A stretch of DNA of 21,524 nucleotides from CAZOGW01 sp964579415 (GTDB lineage: Bacteria > Actinomycetota > Acidimicrobiia > Spongiisociales > UBA5794), in NCBI GenBank assembly GCA_964579415.1, contig CAZOGW010000044.1, positions 1-21,524 on the forward strand. The letters run 5' to 3'. The translations under genes were made by a program, and so were the position numbers. Under the pieces are notes generated by a model. The model searched no databases. It saw only the letters and a program-made list of their open reading frames with translations, and was not told the DNA's origin. The first letter of the stretch is position 1. Every line of letters begins with the position of its first letter. Below are positions 14,446-21,488 of this stretch, in pieces.

Positions 14446-15540
14446 ATGACGACGACCAGCCCCTACTCGCCCGGCCTCAAGGGTGTCGTGGCCGGCCAGA
14501 CCTCGCTGGGGATGGTCGACGGCGCCAAAGGGCGGCTCATGTACCGGGGATACCCCATCGGCGACCTGGTGGCCTCGGGGACCTTCGGCTCGGTCGCCGA
14601 GCTGCTGTGGAGCGGCGAGTGGCACCCCGACGCCTTCCTCGGCTGCGAGCCGGTCCCTGGCGAGGTGATCGCGGCGCTGCGGCTCGTGCCGTCATACGCC
14701 AGCCCCATGGACGCGCTTCGCACCGCGGTGTCGGTGTGGGGCACCGTCACCGAAGCCACCTGGCCCCCCACTGTGGCACAGGCCCGCGCCCTCACCTCGT
14801 TCGTCCCTTCCGCCCTGGCAGCCTTCGTGCGTATCCGCCAGGGTCTCGACCCCGTCGATCCCGACCCGGACCTCGACCTCGTCTCCGGCTTCCTCCACCA
14901 GCTCGAAGGGAAGCTCCCCGACGTCGCCTCGGTAAAGGCTCTCGACGCCTACTTCGTCGTCGCCGCCGAGCACGGGTTCAACGCCTCCACCTTCGCCGCC
15001 AGGGTCATCATCAGCACCCGCTCCGATCTCGCCTCGGCGGTCACCGGCGCCATCGGGGCTCTCAAGGGACCCCTGCACGGTGGTGCCCCGTCGGAGGTGG
15101 TCGACCAGCTCCACCAGATCGGCTCGGCTGACCAGGCCGAAGGCTGGATCAGGGATCTCCTTTCCCGCGGCGAGCGGCTCATGGGCTTCGGCCACCGCGT
15201 CTACCGGGCCTACGACCCCCGGGCGGCAGCTCTCCGGTCGGTGGCGGAGTCGCTGGAGGGTTCGACGGAGTGGCTCGACCGGGCCGTAGCCATCGAGGAG
15301 GTGGCGTTGCGGGTGCTCGCCGAGCACAAGCCGGACTACCCGATCAAGACCAACGTCGAGTACTACACCGCCGCCGTCCTCCAGGGCGTCGGCCTTCCCC
15401 ACGACGTCTTCCCGGCCACCTTCGCCCTGGCCCGCCACGCCGGCTGGACCGCCCACTGCCTGGAGCAGTCCGAAGCCGACGTCCTGATCCGCCCGGATGT
15501 GTATTACGTGGGCCCGGACCTGAGATCTCTTCCAGGCTGA
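14446..15540 (+). CDS. citrate synthase (citrate synthase 2/methylcitrate synthase-like)
   Basis: The enzyme condenses acetyl-CoA (or propionyl-CoA) with oxaloacetate at the entry of the TCA or methylcitrate cycle. The 364-residue protein is of the short, type I-like form. It opens PGLKGVVAGQTSLGMVDGAK and has AEHGFNASTFAARV (His176), the catalytic His211 in LKGPLHGGAPSEV and His250 in MGFGHRVYRAYDPRA. The third catalytic position, usually Asp in NVDFY, is Glu305 (NVEYY), as I recall for actinobacterial CitA-type enzymes. GLPHDVFPATFALARHAGWTAH follows in two segments. The ATG has GGAAAGG 8 bases upstream. The gene stands alone behind the c-di-AMP riboswitch and is convergent with the ABC transporter operon. 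The exact acyl-CoA preference is not certain. Confidence 0.93.
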   Translation: MTTTSPYSPGLKGVVAGQTSLGMVDGAKGRLMYRGYPIGDLVASGTFGSVAELLWSGEWHPDAFLGCEPVPGEVIAALRLVPSYASPMDALRTAVSVWGTVTEATWPPTVAQARALTSFVPSALAAFVRIRQGLDPVDPDPDLDLVSGFLHQLEGKLPDVASVKALDAYFVVAAEHGFNASTFAARVIISTRSDLASAVTGAIGALKGPLHGGAPSEVVDQLHQIGSADQAEGWIRDLLSRGERLMGFGHRVYRAYDPRAAALRSVAESLEGSTEWLDRAVAIEEVALRVLAEHKPDYPIKTNVEYYTAAVLQGVGLPHDVFPATFALARHAGWTAHCLEQSEADVLIRPDVYYVGPDLRSLPG

Positions 15541-15582
15541 GCGCGAGGCATCGCAGGCTCCCGAAGTCTCTCGATGCGGGGA

Positions 15583-15640
15583 GGTACTTGGTACTTGGTA
15601 CTTGGTAGTCGCGGATACCAAGTACCAAGTACCAAGTACC
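15583..15640. repeat. heptad palindrome H (25-bp inverted repeat, TACTTGG units)
   Basis: The left arm (15583-15607, three and a half GGTACTT units) and right arm (15616-15640) are perfect reverse complements, with the loop GTCGCGGA between them. It lies between the convergent citrate synthase and ABC ATPase genes and can form a strong hairpin on either strand, so a two-way terminator role is plausible. The same element in opposite orientation is at 20511. Confidence 0.95.
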
Positions 15641-15665
15641 CCTTGCTGCGAGATCCGACCGCTGA

Positions 15666-16436
15666 CTACAAGATCTGCGACAGAAACAGCTTCGTCCGCT
15701 CTTCCTGCGGGCTCTTGAAGAAGTGCTCGGGAGTACCCACCTCGACGATCTCGCCGTCGGCCATGAACACCACCCGGTCGGCCACGGCGCGGGCGAAGCC
15801 CATCTCGTGGGTGACCACGATCATGGTCATGCCGGTCCCGGCCAACTCCACCATCACGTCGAGCACCTCTTTGATCATCTCCGGGTCGAGCGCCGAGGTG
15901 GGCTCGTCGAACAGCATCACCTTGGGCTGCATCGCCAGCGCCCGGGCGATGGCCACCCGCTGCTGCTGACCGCCGGAGAGCTGACCCGGGTACTTGCGCG
16001 CCTGCTCGGGGATCTTGACCCGCTCCAGCATCTTCATCGCCAGCTCCTCGGCCTCCTTCTTCGCCAGATGGCGAACCTGGCGCGGGGCCAGAGTGACGTT
16101 GTCGAGGACGGTGAGGTGGGGGAAGAGGTTGAAGGACTGGAACACCATGCCGGTCTCCCGGCGAATCTCCTGGATCTTCTTGACATCGTCGTTCAGCTCG
16201 ATGCCGTCGACGACGATCCGGCCCCGGTCATGTTGCTCCAACCGGTTGACGCAACGGATCAGGGTCGACTTGCCGGAGCCGGACGGCCCGATGACGACGA
16301 CGACCTCGCGGCGGCCGACGTTCATGTTGATGTTCTTCAAGGCGTGGAAGTCGCCGAAGAACTTGTCCATCTGGTCGATCTCGATCATGGTGTCGCCGGT
16401 GGCCTGGGTGGCGTCGGCGAATACTCTGTCAGTCAT
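15666..16436 (-). CDS. polar amino-acid ABC transporter, ATP-binding protein (AapP/GlnQ type)
   Basis: This 256-residue ATPase powers the uptake system encoded upstream. Walker A GPSGSGKST (50-58), the Q-loop Gln100, the signature LSGGQQQ (153-159), Walker B VMLFDE (173-178) and the switch His210 in VVTHEM are all present. FFGDFHALKNINMNV near the N terminus is typical of the polar amino-acid (PAAT) subfamily. The ATG overlaps the preceding permease stop (ATGA). Met17 (MIEIDQMDKFFG) is a possible later start, but the overlap favours the longer form. It is the last gene of the operon, followed by palindrome H. Confidence 0.95.
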   Translation of the reverse strand: MTDRVFADATQATGDTMIEIDQMDKFFGDFHALKNINMNVGRREVVVVIGPSGSGKSTLIRCVNRLEQHDRGRIVVDGIELNDDVKKIQEIRRETGMVFQSFNLFPHLTVLDNVTLAPRQVRHLAKKEAEELAMKMLERVKIPEQARKYPGQLSGGQQQRVAIARALAMQPKVMLFDEPTSALDPEMIKEVLDVMVELAGTGMTMIVVTHEMGFARAVADRVVFMADGEIVEVGTPEHFFKSPQEERTKLFLSQIL

Positions 16437-17686
16437 CTCTCACCTACTCCGAGTCTCTTCTCCAGCCGGCGGGCCTCCCTGGACATCGTGTACGAACCAA
16501 CCCAGAACACCAGGCCGACATACCCCAGGGTGACCAGCTCGAGTCCCTGGGCGAGGAACTCCGGTTGGGCGTTGGCCACCCCGGATACCGTGAGGATGTC
16601 GAGCAGGCCCACCAGGCTGACCAGCGTGGTGTCCTTGTAGAGACTGATGAACTGGCCCACCATGGCAGGGATGGTGGCCCGGAGCGCCTGGGGGAGCACG
16701 ATGAGGCGCATCGTCTTCCACGGTGGCATCCCCAGAGCCTGGGATGCCTCGGTCTGCCCCTTGTCCACCGCCTGGAGCCCGCCGCGCACCACCTCCGCCA
16801 TGTAGGCCGACTCGAAGAGGGTGAGGGCGATGACCACTCGCACCATCGGTCCGGGACGGAAGCCGGAGGGCAGGAAGAAGCCGATGGCGAAGATGCCCAT
16901 GAGGAGCAGGGTGATCAGCGGGACGCCGCGGATGATCTCGATGTAGCTGATCGACATCCAGCGGATGGTGGGGAGCGAGGAGCGCCGGCCCAGGGCCAGC
17001 AGCAGGCCGAGGGGGAACGCCAGGGCGATACCGGCGATGGTGAGGAACAGGTTGAGGTGGATGCCGCCCCACTCGTTCCAAGAGACCCCTCCCCCGGTGA
17101 GCACTGCATAGACCGCGACGACCAGAGCGATGACGATGGCCCAGGCGAACCGGCGGATGGGTGCCGGTGTCCGGTACCCCAGCCAGTTGGCGGCGATTCC
17201 CCCACCGAGCGTTGCCGCCACGGTCAGCGCCGGTCCCGGGGTCGTCGTGAGCAGGAGGGTGCCGCCCACCAGCACCAGGATCGGCCAGAAGCGGCGGAGC
17301 ACGTCGAGGGGCCGGCTCCGGGCGAAGGGCAGTCCGGCCTCGGTGGCACGGTCCCTCGCCGAGGCGGCGGCGACGCCGACGAGGAAGCCGAGGAGCACCG
17401 CCACCAGAACCAGGGCGGTGGCGGGGCGCCACAACTGATCGCGGGGGAAGCGCCCCACCATGAACAGCGCCAGGTTGACCCTGAGGATGGTGTAGTCGGC
17501 CGTCAGCACGAATCGCAGCAGCGACACCGCGGCCCACACCGCGGCGGACCCGAGGACGATGGTGGTCAATGCGTCGTACCAGGTGCGGAACAGGTGGCGG
17601 CGGACCCACGCTCCCGGCCGGAGCTTCTCGTCGTGGCGACGACGTGTGTCGGGCGGTGGTGCGTCGATGGGGGCGTCGACGGTCAT
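16433..17686 (-). CDS. amino-acid ABC transporter permease (AapM type)
   Basis: This 417-residue inner-membrane subunit is of the long AapM/YhdY type, much longer than the roughly 220-residue GlnP/HisM permeases. Several N-terminal membrane segments (about 38-60, 88-105, 135-150, 178-196) precede the core permease domain from about residue 210 (NLFLTIAGIALAFPLGLLLAL). The coupling loop EVVRGGLQAVDKGQTEASQALGM (two segments) has the EAA motif that docks on the ATPase. The start overlaps the AapQ-type gene by one base, and the stop overlaps the ATPase gene. Confidence 0.93.
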   Translation of the reverse strand: MTVDAPIDAPPPDTRRRHDEKLRPGAWVRRHLFRTWYDALTTIVLGSAAVWAAVSLLRFVLTADYTILRVNLALFMVGRFPRDQLWRPATALVLVAVLLGFLVGVAAASARDRATEAGLPFARSRPLDVLRRFWPILVLVGGTLLLTTTPGPALTVAATLGGGIAANWLGYRTPAPIRRFAWAIVIALVVAVYAVLTGGGVSWNEWGGIHLNLFLTIAGIALAFPLGLLLALGRRSSLPTIRWMSISYIEIIRGVPLITLLLMGIFAIGFFLPSGFRPGPMVRVVIALTLFESAYMAEVVRGGLQAVDKGQTEASQALGMPPWKTMRLIVLPQALRATIPAMVGQFISLYKDTTLVSLVGLLDILTVSGVANAQPEFLAQGLELVTLGYVGLVFWVGSYTMSREARRLEKRLGVGER

Positions 17687-18858
17687 CAGCGGGTCACCAA
17701 CTGCAGGCGACGGTTGACCACGTTGACGAGGAAGGAGATGACCAGCGAGAACATGAGGTAGACGCCCATCAGGATCAGGATGAGCTGCGGCGCCGGCTGG
17801 CCGTTACCGATGGCCTGGAAGGCGACGACGGTGACCTCGGCGTAGGCGACGGCGATCGCCAGCGACGTGTTCTTGGTGAAGTTGAGGTACTGGTTGATGG
17901 TGGGCGGGATGGCGATACGCATCGCCTGGGGCAGGGTGACATGGCGCAGCCGCTGGAACCCGGTCAGTGCCAGGGCGTTGGCGGCCTCGGTCTGGCCCCG
18001 GGGCACCGCCTGGATCGAGCCGCGGACGATCTCGGCGACGTGGCTGGCGGTGTAGAGGACGAGGGCGCCGAGCACGGCGAAGTAGGAGCCGAGGCCACTG
18101 AAGCCGCCTTCGAGGGCCCGGCCGTCGAGTGTGGGGATGGAGAGGGTCACCGGGCGACCCAGGGCCACCCAGGCGACGATGCCGACGCCGGCGATGATGC
18201 CGAGAGCCCACAGCACCCGGTGGTGGGGCTCACCGGTCTCGACGAAGCGGCGCGACCGCCACCACCACACCACCGCGGCCACCAGCACCGCCCCTGCCAT
18301 GATCGCCATGAAGGTGCCGTAGCCGTCTCCGGCGGCGAAGCCGGGGACGCTGATGCGCAGGTTGTTGATGACGAACATGTCGAGCGGGGTGGCCGACTCC
18401 GCCGGTCGGGGGAGGGAGAGGATCACCGCCCGGTAGCCGAACACGATGATGAGCAGCGGCGGCAGGTTGCGGAAGAGCTCGACGTACAGCGTCGCCGCCT
18501 TCTGCGCCAGCCAGTTGTTGGACAGCCGGGCCACCCCGATGACCACGCCGATGATGGTGAGCAACGGGATACCCACGATCACGAGGGCGAACGTGTTCTT
18601 GATGCCGACGATCAGAGCTCGCCCGATGGAGGCGTTGGGGCTCATGCTGGAATCGGCGATGGGTACCCCGAAGGGTTGGCTGAGGAACCCGAAGTCGGTG
18701 CGCAGCCCCTGGTTGCGCATGTTGGTGGTGAGGTTGAAGTAGAGGACGTAGAGGACGATCCCGACGACGGCGACCGCCACCAGCTGGCTCACCACCCGCA
18801 ACACGCGCAGGTCGCGCCACAGCGGGGTCCGGCTGCGGGTGGGCGTTTCGGCCGTCAT
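17686..18858 (-). CDS. amino-acid ABC transporter permease (AapQ type)
   Basis: This 390-residue membrane protein is the first permease of the AapJQMP-type system. The opening RDLRVLRVVSQLVAVAVVGI and the long periplasmic insertion (FLSQPFGVPIADSSMSPNASI, read in two parts) are typical of AapQ/YhdX. The EAA loop IVRGSIQAVPRGQTEAANAL and ITPP-like end (MRIAIPPTINQYLNFTKNTSL in parts) mark the permease core. There is no evident ribosome site before the ATG. A perfect 18-bp hairpin lies 10 bases upstream of the start, between this gene and the binding-protein gene. It overlaps the next gene by one base. Confidence 0.93.
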   Translation of the reverse strand: MTAETPTRSRTPLWRDLRVLRVVSQLVAVAVVGIVLYVLYFNLTTNMRNQGLRTDFGFLSQPFGVPIADSSMSPNASIGRALIVGIKNTFALVIVGIPLLTIIGVVIGVARLSNNWLAQKAATLYVELFRNLPPLLIIVFGYRAVILSLPRPAESATPLDMFVINNLRISVPGFAAGDGYGTFMAIMAGAVLVAAVVWWWRSRRFVETGEPHHRVLWALGIIAGVGIVAWVALGRPVTLSIPTLDGRALEGGFSGLGSYFAVLGALVLYTASHVAEIVRGSIQAVPRGQTEAANALALTGFQRLRHVTLPQAMRIAIPPTINQYLNFTKNTSLAIAVAYAEVTVVAFQAIGNGQPAPQLILILMGVYLMFSLVISFLVNVVNRRLQLVTR

Positions 18859-18868
18859 CGCAATGACC

Positions 18869-18909
18869 GAGGAGGGGTGCCCCGGCGCACAGCCGGGGCA
18901 CCCCTCCTC
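18869..18909 (-). other. long intercistronic hairpin (18-bp perfect stem)
   Basis: Two arms of 18 bases (18869-18886 and 18892-18909) pair perfectly around a 5-base loop. It lies between the binding-protein stop and the AapQ-type permease start. No U-run follows, so it resembles an mRNA-stabilising or partial attenuation element that keeps the binding protein more abundant than the permeases. Confidence 0.75.
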
Positions 18910-18923
18910 ACAGGTCGTTCAGC

Positions 18924-20051
18924 TCACCGGTAGGGCGGCGCGTAGAGGAGGCCGCCGTTGGCGTACAACTCGTTGATGCCGCGGGGGACACCGAGGGGAG
19001 TGATGTTGCGCTCGTAGATCTCGGCGTAGTTGCCGACGGCGCCGATGACTGCTGCCGGCCAGCCCGGGTCGATGCCGAGGCCGGGATCGAAGACGGTGAG
19101 GTTGCCGTCGGAGTCCTCGATCTCCAGGCCGAGGAAACGCCGGATTTCGGCGTTGTCGGTGTCGGCGAAGGACCCGACGTTGGTCGAGTCGATGTCCAGC
19201 TCCTCGGCGATGATGGTGGCGATGACCACCCAGTTGACGATCTGCGCCCACTGGCTGTCGCCGTCACGGACCACCGGGCCCAGCGGCTCCTTGGAGAAGG
19301 TCTCGTCGAGGATCACCAGGGCCTCGGGGCCGCCCTCGGCCTCGGGGAACGCCGAGCGCACCCCGGCGAGCTGGCTCTTGTCGGAGGTCCAGCCGTCGCA
19401 GGTTCCGGCGATGAACGCCGCCTGCAGCGTCTCGTTGTCCTCGAAGGTCTGCGGGGTGTACGGGATGTCACCCATCCTCGTGGCTAGGTTGAGTTCGGTG
19501 GTCGTCCCGGTCAGCACGCAGATGGCGGTGTCGGCCAGGTCCTCGATCGATGTGATGTTGTCCTCGGCCCGCACCATCATGCCCTGCCCGTCATAGAACG
19601 TGGTGGTGAGGAAGGTGGCGCCTTCGGCCCCGTCACGGGTGGCGGTGAAGGTGGTGTTGCGGATGAGGACGTCGATCTCACCGGACTGCAGGCTGGTGAA
19701 CCGCTGGGCGGCGTCGAGCGGGATGTACTCCACGGCCTCCGGGTCGCCGAGCACTGCGGTGGCGACAGCCTTGCAGTAGTCGATGTCGAAGCCGGCGAAG
19801 TTGCCGTCGGCATCGATCAGCCCGAAGCCGGGGACCGCCTGGTTGACGCCGCAGCGCAGCGAACCGCGGTCGACGACGGCGGCGAGCACCGAGCCCGAGG
19901 CGGCCTCCGGAGCGGCGGTCGTCGTGGTCTGATCGCCGGCGTCGCCGGCGGCGGTCGTGGTTGTGGGTTCGTCGGCATCACTGGTGCACGCGGCCAGCGC
20001 CAGTACCAGCGCCAGCAGCAGAACCAGCCATCGAGTGGTGGGTCGTGTCAT
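18924..20051 (-). CDS. amino-acid ABC transporter substrate-binding lipoprotein (AapJ type)
   Basis: This 375-residue protein captures polar L-amino acids outside the membrane and delivers them to the permeases. It has a lipoprotein signal (WLVLLLALVLALAAC, lipidated Cys about residue 22) and a Thr/Asp-rich spacer to about residue 52. The binding fold begins SVLAAVVDRGSLRCGVNQAVPG (two parts), and GFDIDYCKAVATAVLGD is the usual PBP2 motif. Its length and the ending NITPLGVPRGINELYANGGLLYAPPYR (in parts) agree with AapJ, which has broad Glu/Asp/Gln-type specificity; the exact ligand is unknown. The ATG has GAGGAGGA about 8 bases upstream and a promoter farther up. Confidence 0.94.
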   Translation of the reverse strand: MTRPTTRWLVLLLALVLALAACTSDADEPTTTTAAGDAGDQTTTTAAPEAASGSVLAAVVDRGSLRCGVNQAVPGFGLIDADGNFAGFDIDYCKAVATAVLGDPEAVEYIPLDAAQRFTSLQSGEIDVLIRNTTFTATRDGAEGATFLTTTFYDGQGMMVRAEDNITSIEDLADTAICVLTGTTTELNLATRMGDIPYTPQTFEDNETLQAAFIAGTCDGWTSDKSQLAGVRSAFPEAEGGPEALVILDETFSKEPLGPVVRDGDSQWAQIVNWVVIATIIAEELDIDSTNVGSFADTDNAEIRRFLGLEIEDSDGNLTVFDPGLGIDPGWPAAVIGAVGNYAEIYERNITPLGVPRGINELYANGGLLYAPPYR

Positions 20052-20099
20052 GGGGGGATTCCTCCTCTATGCGTCGCGCGGACGCGTTTTCCAGGGACG

Positions 20100-20129
20100 A
20101 AACTAGCGACTGCCCCCGTGGGGTTTCAA
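20100..20129 (-). promoter_or_regulatory. promoter of the amino-acid ABC operon
   Basis: On the minus strand TTGAAA (20124-20129) and TAGTTT (20100-20105) are spaced by 18 bases. This predicts a start near 20093 and a leader of about 40 bases. Confidence 0.6.
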
Positions 20130-20172
20130 CACGGGACCGATGGCCGCGGGCACGATTCCGGGATTGAGCCCG

Positions 20173-20466
20173 CTAGATCTGTTGCTGGACACGGGCAATC
20201 CCGGCGAGAAGGGGCTTGGAGTGCGCCTCGATGAACTCCACGTGGGCGGGGTGGTCGACGTAGGCGCGCCACCCGGCTTCGTCGTCGAAGTCGGCCACCA
20301 GGCCGAAGTCGTAGGTGGCGTCGCCGAGCCCCAGATCGGGGTGGGGGGCGAACCCGCGGATCTCGGGGATGCTCTCCGGCAGCTTCGCCAGCGCCTCCCC
20401 GAAAGCGGCCACCGCCACCGGGTCGGCATCCTCCTTGAACCGGAACAGAGCGATGTGTCTGAACAC
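20173..20466 (-). CDS. Dabb (stress-responsive alpha/beta barrel) family protein
   Basis: This 97-residue protein matches the small ferredoxin-like dimeric barrel family. It starts VFRHIALFRFKEDADPVAVAAF and continues EALAKLPESIPEIRGFAPHPDLG and FGLVADFDDEAGWRAYVDHPAH, each in the usual place. Some relatives are plant stress proteins or cyclases, but in bacteria the function is mostly unknown. The GTG at 20466 has GGAAAGG 7 bases upstream. The longer open frame upstream is translated heptad repeat (YLVLGTWYLVLGS) and is not coding. It precedes the ABC operon but is separated from it by a promoter. Confidence 0.87.
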   Translation of the reverse strand: MFRHIALFRFKEDADPVAVAAFGEALAKLPESIPEIRGFAPHPDLGLGDATYDFGLVADFDDEAGWRAYVDHPAHVEFIEAHSKPLLAGIARVQQQI

Positions 20467-20510
20467 ACGAGGGCCTTTCCGTGGGTGTTCGGGGTATCTC
20501 GGCGTGGGGG

Positions 20511-20580
20511 GGTACTTGGTACTTGGTACTTGGTATCCGCGACTACCAAGTACCAAGTACCAAGTACCAAGTACCAAGTA
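20511..20580. repeat. heptad palindrome I (inverted copy of H)
   Basis: The left arm (20511-20535) and the first 25 bases of the right arm (20544-20568) are perfect reverse complements. The loop TCCGCGAC is the reverse complement of the loop of H. The right arm continues with further CAAGTAC units to 20580. It lies between the PPK2 and Dabb genes. Confidence 0.95.
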
Positions 20581-20581
20581 C

Positions 20582-20620
20582 GTATTGAGTAGGGCTCACG
20601 AAGTGAGCCCTACTCAATAC
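20582..20620 (-). terminator. hairpin spanning the PPK2 stop codon
   Basis: Perfect 18-bp arms (20582-20599 and 20603-20620) enclose a 3-base loop. The PPK2 stop codon (20614-20616) lies in the stem. There is no U-run; palindrome I follows at once. A role in ending or protecting the PPK2 mRNA is inferred. Confidence 0.55.
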
Positions 20621-21441
20621 TCTCTTGGGACGAAGGTCTGCTCGTTCATGGGGGGGCGGACGTAGGGGATGTGCTTGCGTTCGGGGAGCTTCACCGGGTC
20701 GGGGAGGACGTCGTCGTGCGGGATCGACTCCAGGATGTGCGAGATGCAGTTGAGGCGGGCGGCTCGCTTGTCGTCGGACGGCACCACGAACCACGGGGCC
20801 TGCTTGATGTCGGTGAATTGGAAGGTGATGTCCTTGGCCTCGGAGTACCTGTCGTAGAGCCGGTGCTCTTCCAGGTCCATGTCGGAGAGCTTCCACCGCT
20901 TGAGCGGTTCCTCGTTGCGGGCGGTGAACCGCCGCTTCTGCTCTTCGAAGCTGACCGAGAACCAGTACTTGAGGACGACGATCCCCGACCGCACCAGCAT
21001 CCGCTCGAACTCCGGGCAGCTCCGCAGGAACTCCTGGTGCTGTTCCTCGGTGCAGAAACCCATCACCCATTCGACGTTGGAGCGGTTGTACCAGCTACGG
21101 TCGAACAGGACGATCTCGCCGCCGGCGGGCAGCAACTCGACGTAGCGCTGGAAGTACCACTGGGTCTGCTCGCGTTCCGTCGGCTTGGGGAGCGCCTCGG
21201 TGCGCACGATGCGGGGGCTGGTGCGGGCGTTGATCTCCTTGATGGCGCCGCCCTTGCCCGCCGATCCGCGGCCTTCGAAGATGATCAGCACCTTGAGGCC
21301 CCGGTTGGCCACCCAGTACTGCAGCTTCACCAGCTCCTCTTGGAGGCGGGCCAGTTCCTTCGCATAGAAGCCCGCCCGCAGTTTTCCTCGGGCCGTGTAA
21401 TTCTCGGCCCCTGCCGGATACGTGCTGTCGAGTTCGGTCAT
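20614..21441 (-). CDS. ppk2: polyphosphate kinase 2 (PPK2 family)
   Basis: PPK2 enzymes move phosphate between polyphosphate and nucleotides, usually favouring NDP phosphorylation. The 275-residue protein has the class I single-domain pattern: Walker A-like EGRGSAGKGGAI (56-67), PTEREQTQWYFQRYVELLP, DRSWYNRSNVEWVMGF (Asp114, Arg115) and KYWFSVSFEEQKRRF. The usual Walker A form in this family is GRDxAGK; here Asp is replaced by Gly59. ATG at 21441 is taken as the start; GTG at 21462 would add MRRHTDL, and neither has a clear ribosome site. The stop codon is inside a hairpin. Confidence 0.93.
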   Translation of the reverse strand: MTELDSTYPAGAENYTARGKLRAGFYAKELARLQEELVKLQYWVANRGLKVLIIFEGRGSAGKGGAIKEINARTSPRIVRTEALPKPTEREQTQWYFQRYVELLPAGGEIVLFDRSWYNRSNVEWVMGFCTEEQHQEFLRSCPEFERMLVRSGIVVLKYWFSVSFEEQKRRFTARNEEPLKRWKLSDMDLEEHRLYDRYSEAKDITFQFTDIKQAPWFVVPSDDKRAARLNCISHILESIPHDDVLPDPVKLPERKHIPYVRPPMNEQTFVPREY

Positions 21442-21488
21442 GAGGTCAGTGTGGCGTCGCACCGCGTCTCAGGCAAGCAAGGTCACGC

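Noticed and set aside
18869..18909. Intrinsic terminator ending the binding-protein transcript
   Set aside because: The stem is strong but no U-run follows on the minus strand, and the permease genes behind it have no visible promoter.
16565..18933. Two long plus-strand open frames opposite the transporter permeases
   Set aside because: Their products are His/Asp/Gly/Glu-rich without any domain, and the minus strand has complete AapQ and AapM permeases.
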